From Floccularia luteovirens (Eukaryota; Basidiomycota; Agaricomycetes; Agaricales; Squamanitaceae), in assembly GCA_009739215.1 (NCBI GenBank), contig VSJF01000008.1, forward strand, positions 744,001 through 808,000: DNA of 64,000 nt. Reading direction: 5' to 3'. Shown one piece after another: positions 28,040 to 37,893 of the stretch. Each line of letters begins with the position of its first letter. The stretch's first letter is position 1. A program made the translations under genes and the position numbers. Below the pieces are notes generated by a model. It saw only the letters and a list, made by a program, of their open reading frames with translations, was not told where the DNA came from and searched no databases.

Positions 28040-29098
28040 ATGCCTCTCACTGAATCTGACCCTCTTGCAGACTCTCTTCCTCCCCGTTATGCTGTCGAGT
28101 CCGATGAGGATGAGGATGAGCTCAACCCTCTAGGCAAATCCCAGGAGCCATCTTCTTCTCAAAACCTCAAAATTAAAATCATAGGGAAACTTGTTCAACA
28201 CCTACCTCTGGTTGTTGCTTCAGGTAAGGCAGGCTCATACTGGGCTCGTGGCGCACAACTTGGTGAGCAGGTTGGTGCTGTCGCTGTAAACGGCGTTCAG
28301 GTTCGATTTTTTGGTGATGTTCAGCTGTCTTGCTTTTGTATGAAGTCATTCCATTTCGTAGATGGGTCTCCTGTTCACGCCAGAGTGGACTCATTCTCGG
28401 GCTAACATCCTTGTCTCTGAGGCTTTCTCTACTCTCCCGTTATGGGCTATGCACCCTTATGTACAGGTTGTCGTCGAGCAACTTGCCCCCTCCAGGTATG
28501 TTATTCTCCACACGACGTACAGTGATCATTTCTCACTACACCTACGACTAAGGCTATCACTTCTTGACACATATGCCGTCCCTTCATACATCTCGAACGA
28601 ACCAGTAGTTCCTGCTCACGATGCACCTTTGCGGTATCTCACAACTACTGCTGCGCAATCAAAAAAATTTGTATGTTTTACTTATCCAATATTAGAAATT
28701 GCGTTGATATACATCGTAACTAGAATGGAAAAGCAGTACCCTTCACACCACCAAACCTCATTCAATATACTTCTGCCGCCTTCCTCTCATCTACTCAGAC
28801 AGTTCCTCAGATTGAGGGCTCCCTCCTTCTCCTTCCTGCTGCTCACATCCCACCACCACCTCCTCGCACGATGCCTCCTCCTCACCTACCTGATAGTAGC
28901 TCTAGCACAGAGACAGGAAATTCGTGGTCTCTCGACATAATGCGTGTGGTTCATGGTTTACTGTTTGCTGCTATTGGTGAGATTGCAGATATAAGGCAGT
29001 GGGATGATGGAGGCGCGAATGTGGCTGGACACGGTCATGGAGACAATAAATCAAGCGCGAAAAAGTCTCGTATCGGAGATGGAAGCATGTATATCTGA
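28040..29098 (+). CDS. Conserved fungal protein, possibly proteasome assembly chaperone 1 (PAC1/Pba1-like)
   Basis: Exons 28040..28300, 28362..28670 and 28724..29098 encode 314 residues with consistent splice phases. The start is MPLTESDPLADSLPPRYAVE, followed by an acidic patch, then alternating hydrophobic segments (HPYVQVVVEQLAPSRYVIL, LSLLDTYAVPSYISNE) and PFTPPNLIQYTSAAFLSS. The last part resembles the C-terminal region of PAC1-type chaperones (PNIV..LPAAVLSY), which is the only basis for the suggested function. It contains no catalytic motif, signal peptide or clear membrane span. The C-terminal 60 residues are polar and probably disordered. The assignment is tentative; the gene itself is well supported by three in-phase exons. 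Confidence 0.6.
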
Positions 29099-30098
29099 TG
29101 TATATACTTTTCTTTTTTTGCTGTAACAATGTGCATAAGTATGTAAAATGTAAATGGTTAGTTCTTAAAATTGTGATAATTTACATAAATTACCATAAAA
29201 GTAATACTTTTATTGTTTTCTACATTCTTTTTGACCCTCATATTGCTTTATTGTTAATGTTTAATGAACCTCAGGCCCTCCCAATACACCCTATATCCCC
29301 GAATCGAATGTTGGCAACTTTCTGTTGAGTTATTCTTGAGATTGAGACTTGGTTCTGCCATAATGATGGATTTTCTAGTGTATAAAACGAATTGGAAGTG
29401 CACAACTTGCTTCTCTCCTGTCCTCCTTGTGACACACTCTTTCTGCGCGATGCGGTTTCTTCCGATACAAATGATTAACGGATCTAATAACATGCACTAC
29501 TCACAATTAAGTCCTTTTGCTCTCAACAAGCCCGGGTTCATTCAACCCAATACCACACCAACCGTTTCCGACCGCTAGGCACCTTAATTGAAGGCTCATT
29601 CTCAATTTATTATCCCTGCAATAGGGTCTTTCAAGGTTGTCATTAATTATCCCATTATTTGTTCCAGTAAGTCGTTTTTTCCCGCCAAATTTTGATAATG
29701 GAACAATTAATGGGAAAATTAATGGACAACTTTGAAAGGCCCTAATGTACATACGTAGGCCTACATACTTATGATGACATACTCAATTTTTAATTTAGTG
29801 GTGTGGCCCCCAGCTTTTTTTAATTGTTTTTACAGTTTGACGCCACCACCCATCCTTTTGAGGGTCTTCGCGTCTCGGTATTGTGATGGGAAGGACAGAG
29901 CTGTGACCCGATACGCTGCCGCATCGATGAGATTAGTCCCAAACACGCACTACAATAGATGGACGTCAGTATGGGACATTGGCAGATTCCGCATAGAGTA
30001 AATTGCGAACTGCAGAGCACTGACCCTTAGTTCATTCATTGCCCACCCAAAGTTGACTGCACTTGCATCTCCTCGTCCCATCCAAACCAAAATCTTCA
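29099..30098. other. Gene-poor AT-rich stretch
   Basis: No credible protein gene. Short open frames here lack similarity to known families. It contains the MITE-like hairpin at about 29622-29744, and nothing else was recognised. Confidence 0.5.
29622..29744. mobile_element. MITE-like inverted repeat with TA target duplication
   Basis: Imperfect terminal inverted repeats of about 50 nt face each other across a loop of roughly 25 nt. The left arm begins GGGTCTTTCAAGGTTGTC and the right arm ends GACAACTTTGAAAGGCCC. The arms continue to match through ATTAATT, CCCATTA and TTGTTCCA. TA lies on both flanks (29622-29623 and 29743-29744), the target duplication expected of Tc1/mariner-type elements. 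The element is about 119 bp and has no coding capacity, so it is a non-autonomous copy or the remnant of one. Confidence 0.65.
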
Positions 30099-30255
30099 AT
30101 GGGTTCTTTCAATCTCATCGTAGCTGGTATCGAACAACTCCTTGCAACCAGGCAACCAACTGCCACAGATGCTGAGGAGATTAGATACTGAGGAGATTTA
30201 AAAGGATCATGAGGAAAACCCGGGCGACTCAACCAAGTTCTGTATTTTGGCTTGA
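30099..30255 (+). pseudogene. Degenerate lipopeptide pheromone precursor
   Basis: A decayed relative of the precursor at 31494. The 3' part reads KDHEENPGDSTKFCILA then stop (TGA 30253-30255), close to KDHEGNPGDTGGYCIVA of the intact copy and likewise ending in a CaaX box (Cys-Ile-Leu-Ala). An upstream ATG at 30099 opens MGSFNLIVAGIEQLLATRQP in another frame. Two lesions are visible: a near-perfect 16-nt tandem duplication (GAT[G/A]CTGAGGAGATT at 30168-30199), which shifts the frame, and an in-frame TAA at 30199-30201 just before KDHE. Discounting the 16 nt brings the ATG into the CaaX frame, supporting common origin, but the TAA would remain. No TATA box is seen upstream. Confidence 0.6.
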
Positions 30256-31391
30256 GCTCGTCAATGGGACCGCATTTCTTCTCATTTTTGTCAGATAGAT
30301 CTATTTTCTGCAATCCGCAACCTCGAAGCTAACCAACGTTCTTCTAATGACTCCTTTGGCAAATTGAAGATTGCCCTTTCAATTTGTTGGGTCTTGCCAG
30401 TTGGTTTCGGCACACATTATTCGTTCAATTCCCGCATCACTGCTTTATTAATCCCCCAGAAACTCATCTGTCACTACCCGCATATATTCCCTGGTAATAT
30501 TGCAGGGTTTGCGGTGGATGTCATTAAATTACTGGTGAATAGTTGTATACACAACGGATCATAATTACCTTCGAATTTTCTACAAATGATCTGCATGTTT
30601 CTTGATTATATTATATTAATTATTAGTTGCTGCAATTGATTCGATAGAAGTATGGCTTGTTCCAAGTTACATGACAAACTCGAGTTATAGATGTCCAGTA
30701 GCTAGTATGCACTTTTGCAACATCCTGCTTACGCCAATAATCCATATTTTACTATTTTAAGTTTGCCCTTACGGATGATTACTGTATTGTAGAGTTGCGT
30801 TTCTCAACTTCCACTCTTGTATCCCCATTTTTATCTATTGGACATGATAAGAATCATTTTAGATATGACGCGCAGACTGTTGTACCTGTGGTATGTTATT
30901 GTTATTAAACATAGAGAAGAAATTATTTACAAATTTATGTGTGTTAAAAATAACTCAGAAAACACCTCCTCGAGCTTATTGTCTACGCGAACTCGTAATT
31001 CGCTCATCTCACAAGGGTCTTTTGTATTCCACCTTCCTATCCGGTTACTCGCCCAAATGCGGAGCCCTTCTTATTGTTTTACGGGTCGACCTCTTCTTAT
31101 TGTTTTATCGGAGTCGATCTCTTATTGTTTTACAGGTTATTTTGGTGATGGCCCAATGTCGTTGCGTCGGATCAACTTGAAAGCCAGCAACTTGGAATAC
31201 ATGCCAATGTGTTGCAAACCCAAAAAAGCGAGTATGTATGATCAGTTCTATGGAGATGCGAAATGGCTTGGACCTTGATCAGGACCTCGTTCGGCCACAA
31301 CATGACAATTAGGGAGATACCCAAAATTAAGTCTGTAGAATGACTGTCCGATTTCTTGCTAATTGTTCAAGGAATGGTGTTCGCTGACTTG
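30256..31391. other. Intergenic stretch between pheromone copies
   Basis: No recognised gene. A 153-codon open frame at 30817-31278 has no family resemblance and runs through a tandem repeat, so it is not called. The rest is AT-rich sequence without visible structure. Confidence 0.45.
31066..31136. repeat. Short tandem repeat, about 27-bp unit, 2.7 copies
   Basis: The core CTTATTGTTTTA[C/T] occurs three times at a spacing of about 27 bp, followed in the first two units by CGGG/CGGAGTCGA-type sequence. It is degenerate and shows no coding role. Confidence 0.6.
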
Positions 31392-31399
31392 TATAAATA
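31392..31399 (+). promoter_or_regulatory. TATA box of pheromone precursor gene
   Basis: TATAAATA lies 95 bp upstream of the pheromone precursor ATG, a sensible distance for a fungal RNA polymerase II core promoter with a short 5' UTR. An ATTGTT hexamer, a possible HMG-box protein site, lies about 30 bp upstream of it, near 31362. That hexamer is common by chance and is only suggestive. Confidence 0.55.
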
Positions 31400-31493
31400 G
31401 TGGGATGAGAGGGACAGAACCTTATCACCTACACAGGGCATTCAAAGCCAATAAGCTCGCTGCATTTGCACTCCTCTCAATACTACAGCTCTA

Positions 31494-31625
31494 ATGGACT
31501 TCTACTTTCCCATCATCTCTATTATCAAAGAGACCCTCATGCCCGAAAACTCAGAAGCTGAGGAGATCCAGAAGGATCATGAGGGAAACCCAGGAGACAC
31601 AGGAGGTTACTGCATTGTGGCATGA
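31494..31625 (+). CDS. Lipopeptide mating pheromone precursor (CaaX)
   Basis: A 43-residue intronless open frame with all hallmarks of basidiomycete pheromone precursors. It begins MDFYFPIISIIKETLMPENS, has an acidic mid-section (EAEEIQKDHE) and ends GNPGDTGGYCIVA. Cys-Ile-Val-Ala is a CaaX box for farnesylation, removal of the last three residues and carboxymethylation. Processing of the N-terminal part near the charged KDHE would release a peptide of about 10-12 residues with a lipidated cysteine. A TATA box lies 95 bp upstream. A decayed relative at 30099-30255 shares KDHE.NPGD and a CaaX end, arguing that the frame is real. No Ste3-type receptor is visible in the window. The function is inferred from architecture; receptor specificity is unknown. 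Confidence 0.78.
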   Translation: MDFYFPIISIIKETLMPENSEAEEIQKDHEGNPGDTGGYCIVA

Positions 31626-32261
31626 AGACATATCCCTTCACATTTCTCGGTTTTCTTCTGACAGTAAGTTCGGGACCAAAAATTTTATGATGTGCAATTC
31701 TAAAGTTCGTTATCATTCTTCCAGCATAATTAACCAAACATCCTGGTTCATTTTGTTCTGCCATCATCAACCTCTCCACCGACTCTCGTGGCCCCTCTCT
31801 GCATTTTCCATTCATCTGTACTTCCTGGCAAACCTTCGTTCATTCACAATGGATAGATATTATCCCAGATTTTTATAACCGATTGGTTATTTATTTATGT
31901 TCTTCATATTCACATTTGTATGCATATACTCAACTACTGCATCATTGACTAAACTTGTAATGCATATCTTAAATTACTGCAATCATCGTGATAGGCAAAG
32001 ATATACACCCTGATTTTCACTCATGAACTCAGTTTCTATGTCACAAAGCGGTACTGCGTTTCATATTGCTTTCAAGTCCATGATGCATGGAAGAGAATAA
32101 ACGGCTTTATGAACATTAAAACTATTTCGCGATAAAGTATGAAATTAATATGCACGTTTATTGTATATCATACTCTGAAGTAACAAGGTCCAGATGTAAA
32201 GCATGATTGTATAATGAATCTTCAAAACTAGACAGTCTCTGCTGCAGACCAGATAATCACC

Positions 32262-35200
32262 TTATCTTACAGTAGGGAATGCGCCCGGTACAACCTGTCG
32301 TCGCCGCTCAGGATGATGGAAATATGTCCCATATCTTGATGAACGTGTCGGTGTAAGTGGCGTGGCACGAGGGTCATCGTTCAGCTCCGTCTCTGTCACG
32401 GAACGTTCCAACCCGTTCTCTGTCCCGTAATCGTCATCCTCACTATCTATATCGGTATCCTCGTTTAGCCAATCTACATCATCTGGAAGCATGATCACGC
32501 CAGATGCGTGGTCATAACTTAGGCGGTGACTTAGTGTTGCTGACTGCCCACGCCGTAGAACTGGTCGCGCATCTTGCCAAGGGTTATTAATCGCGGCTGT
32601 GTCAACGGCGCCGGATGGTGAAGATGGGCTCAAAAGGTTCATATTGTCGAGGTTTGCCGGACGAGCGCTGCGACGTGGACCAGAGCTGTATCGCTTGCGT
32701 AGAGTGAGAACAACGGCCTGTGCTGGATCTTTAGGTGCACGTTGATTGTCGCCACGGTCGTTGTTTACGAGGGTTTGGCCTTTTTTGAGGGGTAGCCATG
32801 GTTCTGGCAGGACGCCATTGAGTGCGGGGTGGCCATAACGGCGTTTTCCGGTACTGTAGGTATTGTTAAATAATACCACACAATATAAGTAGAATTATTT
32901 ACTTAAGAACCCCATTATACCAGTTAGCCATAGGTGGTTGAGACTGAGAAAATATGGTATTAGAAAGAAAAAAAAGGAAGTCAAGTGAACATGGACTGAC
33001 ATAATCTGTACGTTCATCTTCGGGCGCTACGTACAGAGTATCGTCATTTTGTGCATATCTCCTTCTATTTAGATTGCTGCAAACGCATACCTCGTTAGTT
33101 ACATCGTTCTTCATGCTATAAAATCCTTACCTTTGTGACCAGGTCACAGGATGACCGGCCCTCAATCTCAGTACTTCTGCAGTCTCTTCGCCTCTCTGAA
33201 CCTCAAACACTGAGCTCAGACTTACATACTTGCTGAGTGGTCTGAGCTCCTTGTCAACGAAATATGACCACACGACAGTACCTACGAGCAACGGCACGAG
33301 GAGAGAGGAAAGAATGTATGACTTGCGAAGGGTGAAGATACCGATCATGAAGAGGAGAAATATGATGACACCCCATATAAGTCGGATAAATGTTATCGGC
33401 CATGCTTGTCCTTGCGACTCGTAAGGTTTGTAGAATACTGTGGGCGAAATTGATCTCAAACGTTGAGGACGAGCACAGTGCTACGTACCGAACAGGAGCT
33501 TGTACTTGTACACAACGTAGCCTATGCCAAAATATAATGCTCCGAAGATAACGATCAATGGCTGCACGACACTGTACAGCATAATGATAACAAACATAAG
33601 TATTGCCTGAGGATAGACAAAACCATAGTTTATCATTGGCGGAGCATTTAGTTCCGCAAAGTCTATTTAAAAGTTTGTGTGTAGTGAATTATCAAATAAA
33701 AGGACTGTAACTCACCCCGAGGTGTCCTGGTGAAAAATAGGCGGAAAAAGAAGCGGGGTATAAGAACACCGAGGTTCAAGAGTTGCAGAGGCATGATACC
33801 AAGTCCTGAGTACTATTAGCAAAGTGCAGGGTTTAAAAATAAATAACTTTCAACCTTGTAGGATCACATAGGACAGGAAGAAGTGTCTATATGGATATCA
33901 TTTTGTTGGACGGCTAAACAGACTTCTTATGATGCTGACCTTGCTCTACCAGCTTGTAATGCCACCGCCAATTTCTCTGGCACCTTTGCGGGAGAGTTTG
34001 CGAGATCGCGTACAAGCTGCCAGTAGGTGGTAGCGAGGAGGAAGATGAAGACGACATTGATTAGAAGAAATAAGAAGTACCTGCAGATGGGGCATTCAAT
34101 ATGATGATTCAAGGTTGCATGTAAGTTAGACACGCACTTTCTGAGCAGAGAAAACTCGACCCAACTACGTGCGCGATAACCTTGCATGTATGATAATGCT
34201 GATGCAATGTGAATCATTAGAGTAATGGTGTAGGTGTGGTAGCTTACCTTCCAATATGAATGGAAGAAGTGCATTTAATGTAATCATAGCAACAGAAGGT
34301 AGTGAGTTCTGTACGATGGCACGAACTTGTTCATTAGAGTCAATAAGCCTGCCAAGCCATGGCATGACTTTTTTGATTTCTTTATAACTCAGTAAGCTCG
34401 CAAGAGCAGTGATAGGAAGAACCCAAAAGAATAGAAGCAGAGCCATCGTGAATAAGATGAGGACATCACGGGTTTTGATGTTGGCTGTGGAAGGTGTCAT
34501 ATTTGACCAAACGATGTCACGCGGTTCTGGAGCAGGATAAGTTTTTATTTGCGATGGGTTCGGTGCATGGGCAGCTTGGATAGCAGTTTGCTGTTATATT
34601 TGTTCACTATCAGATGGAAGACAGACAATTTTTTGATACGTACAGCACTGGACATCTTTTCAAACGTGACAAAGGCGGAGTGGGTAGCTTTGAACTTGCC
34701 CATCCTTCTTCTGTTCTTCACCAATTCATCCGCTTTCTTGAATTCAGCCTCCAAGTACTCCAATGTATCGACCTTGCTTTTGAACCATCCTATTCTCATC
34801 GTTGGTCGCTTCCGGTGGGGAATAACTAAGCGGGCTGGGCCACTGGGGCCACCTTCCATATCAGCATCTGCAGGTAGAGCTATGCCACCATCCTCTGGAT
34901 CGTATTCTTCCACTGTGCTAGGATTACCCACGTAATCCACCCAGGCCCGCTCCAAAGCCAGAAGTGCTGTTGTCCTTTTATCTATCAAAGTTTTCAGGGT
35001 ACCAACTTCCCTGCAAACGCTAATGCTTTCTACAGCCATCCCCATATTCTCGAAATATTCCGCTAAAGGCCGTTCACCTTGCAAGTGGTTGGGAAGATTT
35101 GTTACAAGGACAGTTCGTGCCGGTATGGAGTGCACCAACTCTAAAGAGAAAAGCTGCCTAGACCTGATGAATCGTTTGTAGTTCTTGTGAATGAAATAAA

Positions 35201-36046
35201 GGGCGAGCATTGTAAAAAGATAGGTGAAGATAAGATGGACAGAGAGATATGAGTTGGCGTCACTGATGAGGTCTAACCAATCATGGCCTGGTAAAGGTAA
35301 AGTGCCGTTGGTTCCGCCAGCAGCGAAACGTTTGAGAAGAGTAGGCCAATCATTCTCATCATTTGGCCAGTCGTCATCGTCATCGAGGTCTTTATTTTGC
35401 TATGAAAAATGATGTCAAGCCGTCAGATTGCGGGGAAGGAAAGCGCGAACGTACCTTCCAGTTCAACGGCATTAGAATTGACACAGCAAACAGAGAGCAC
35501 ACGGAGAATAGGTAGAACGACATCTTAAAAAAGTTCAGAAGCTGCAGGACAACAGTTTTGTCAATACCCGAACAGAAGGTGCAGTTAGCGTACGCACAAC
35601 TGCCGCATCTAAGCCCACAATTTGCAGAACGGTAAACTCTGACGTTCGAATGGTGGGCATAATCCAGCCAAACAATGCTTGGTGAGCATGGGCTTCATGA
35701 GGGGAGAAACCTAAAAAGTAATACCAAGAATTAACGGACAAACGGTCACTGCGCGTCAGGCTCTGAAACTGACCTTTCAACTTTGTACGCGGTGCAAAGA
35801 GGAGAGGCCATCGTGTGCGACCGTATGAAAAGATCAGAAACGATATAACGCCAACTGTAGCGGAGATTGTGAGCTGTGTTGTAAACCATGGACCCTCAAA
35901 TTTCTCTTGAATCAGGCATGGAGTTGAGTGTATAGTCTGATGATCAGAACAAAGTACTGACGCGTAGGTGGTGTTCCCGGAGGTAGGGTGTCCTCATATG
36001 AGATCTGCAAGAGCGGTGCAGACATTGTTAAATCAAAGGAAGGCAT
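32262..36046 (-). CDS. CSC1/TMEM63 (OSCA-like) calcium-permeable stress-gated channel, DUF221
   Basis: Polytopic membrane protein of the RSN1/CSC1 family. The first exons give MPSFDLTMSAPLLQISYEDT and, after splicing, KFEGPWFTTQLTISATVGV with the first membrane segment. Further exons encode FSPHEAHAHQALFGWIMPTI, the cytosolic RRM-like region (TVLVTNLPNHLQGERPLAEY ... STVEEYDPEDGG), the conserved MTPSTANIKTRDVLILFTMA, and the RSN1_7TM block (FWVLPITALASLLSYKEIKK, SLPSVAMITLNALLPFILE, MPLQLLNLGVLIPRFFFRLF, PQAILMFVIIMLYSVVQPLI). The last 200 residues are hydrophilic with acidic clusters and end RRRQVVPGAFPTVR. About ten short introns. The start could also be the internal methionine at 36025 or upstream methionines to 36130. 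It is divergent from the mtRF1 gene, sharing a promoter of about 150 bp. Confidence 0.88.
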
Positions 36047-36194
36047 CTGGACATTTGTGATGTTGTTGGAGCAATGAACGAGGCGAATGAGGCGAATGAG
36101 ACGATCGGTCAGTCCCATTTTGTTTGGCATCAGCCTTTGAAAAAAATAGTAAACAACCACTCAGGCTTGTATTCTTGAAATTTTGTCGCGGTGT

Positions 36195-37739
36195 ATGTTC
36201 GCGTTCTCTTCCAGGTCATCACATTTTGCACGCCGATGCTTTGGTATACATAGATTTAGAACGAGTGCGATCACTCGGTCCACAATTTTTGCTGATGGCA
36301 TTGCGAAACTGGAAAGTGACAAGGCGCGTTTATTGCATGTCGTGCGACAACGAATCGAGGAACGCGCAAAGTTGCTTTCTGAGGTAGAATTTTAGGAACT
36401 CATTACTCTCTTGAGGTTCACTGTATTATCACAGCTCTCAGAAGAGATGTCCTCAAAAGAAGATATCAATAAACTAAAGCGTCTGAAGGAATCAGAGCCA
36501 CTCCAAGCAGCTTGGAACACATGGGTTCAGACACGGCAGGTTACTGTTTGCTCCTGTACCCCGCACTATTTGTCAACTAACTGTGGAAAGTAGCTTTTAG
36601 ATGAAACAGCTCCGCTTTTGACAGATCCAGACCCGGTTATGCGTACGCTTGCATCAGAGGAGTATAACGCCTTAACTCATACCCTTACTCAAACCGTCGA
36701 AAGTACATTTCCTTCTCTACTCACACCATCATCGCAGACGGCTAAACTTTCTGCTTTGATGGAACTCAAATCTGGTGTGGGTGGTTCGGAGTCAAGTCTG
36801 TTCCTGTCAGAGTTGCTTAGAATGTATGTGCGATTGGGAAATGTTTCGAGATGGAAGGTGCAGGTTATTTCCAAGAACGAAACAGAAAATGGCGGGGTGA
36901 AAGATGCTATTGTTGAAGTTCATGGCGAAGGTGCTTATGATGTCCTTCGATGGGAGAGTGGCGTACATCGTGTGCAGAGAGTGCCTGCAACTGAATCCGC
37001 AGGCAGAGTGCACACCAGCACGGTAGCCGTGGTGGTGCGTTGTTTTGCGCAACATTTCTAAATGTTTGTTGACATACCCGTTCTCTCAGGTCCTTCCTCT
37101 TGTTGAAGAAACTGATGCTCATAATAATGAATTATTTTCGATGGAAGATGTGAAAATTGAAGTGATGCGAGCACGCGGTGCTGGAGGGCAGGTTTGTTTG
37201 TTCTTCCCTACTATCATTATCGTGACCTAATGTTTATCTTTCCTGCTGTAGCATGTGAACAAAACAGAATCAGCCGTTCGTCTCACGCATATTCCAACTG
37301 GGATTACAGTTTCTATGCAGGACGAACGGAGTCAACATCAGGTCTCTTACTTTAATTGACAATATGACAATGACTAAAAATATGGTACAGAATAAACGTC
37401 GCGCGTTCCAGGTCCTCCGCTCCCGTTTAATGGACCAAAAAATCTCTCAAGAAGTGGCTGCACGTCGTGCTTCACGCCAAAACCTTGTACGTACCGCAGA
37501 TCGTAGTGAAAAGATCAGGACATATAATTTTGCACAAGTTCGTGGCTTGTAATTTTTTTTTAACACTGTGACCTATTATCTCTTCTCAAATACAGGATAG
37601 AGTCACAGATCATAGAATTGGGGTGACACTTATGAATCTCACTGCGGTACTCGAAGGTGATGGGCTGCAGGTCTTCCTTGACGCGCTCAGAAAGGATTAC
37701 GAGGAGGCGCTCATGGAAGAAATGCTGAATCAAGGATAA
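36195..37739 (+). CDS. MRF1: Mitochondrial peptide chain release factor 1
   Basis: Class I release factor terminating mitochondrial translation at UAA/UAG. Exons 36195..36383, 36435..36539, 36594..37034, 37090..37191, 37252..37341, 37391..37537 and 37596..37739 give 405 residues, all in phase. The Arg/Ser-rich N-terminus [20 protein letters not shown] is a plausible mitochondrial targeting sequence. The codon-recognition region [18 protein letters not shown] contains the RF1-type Pro-Ala-Thr tripeptide. The peptidyl-tRNA hydrolysis motif Gly-Gly-Gln occurs in [20 protein letters not shown], split by an intron directly after the glutamine codon. The C-terminus is [20 protein letters not shown] followed by a short helix. 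Confidence 0.95.
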
Positions 37740-37893
37740 GAACTATCATTAAATGTTGTTATTACTGAATATGTTATACATGTGAATACACTATAATAAG
37801 ATGACAATCCACAACAAAATACCAATAAGTTTGATATATTAACTGTATAGTTCAACGAGTATTTGAAATTGCTTTGGAGAAACTGATGGAAGA

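Noticed and set aside
30817..31278. 153-codon open frame between the pheromone copies
   Set aside because: No family resemblance, hydrophobic low-complexity composition, and it runs through a degenerate tandem repeat; likely chance in AT-rich DNA.
29099..36046. Ste3-like pheromone receptor next to the pheromone genes
   Set aside because: The only polytopic membrane gene here is a CSC1/TMEM63-like channel with DUF221 motifs, not a seven-helix Ste3 receptor; no receptor was found elsewhere in the window.
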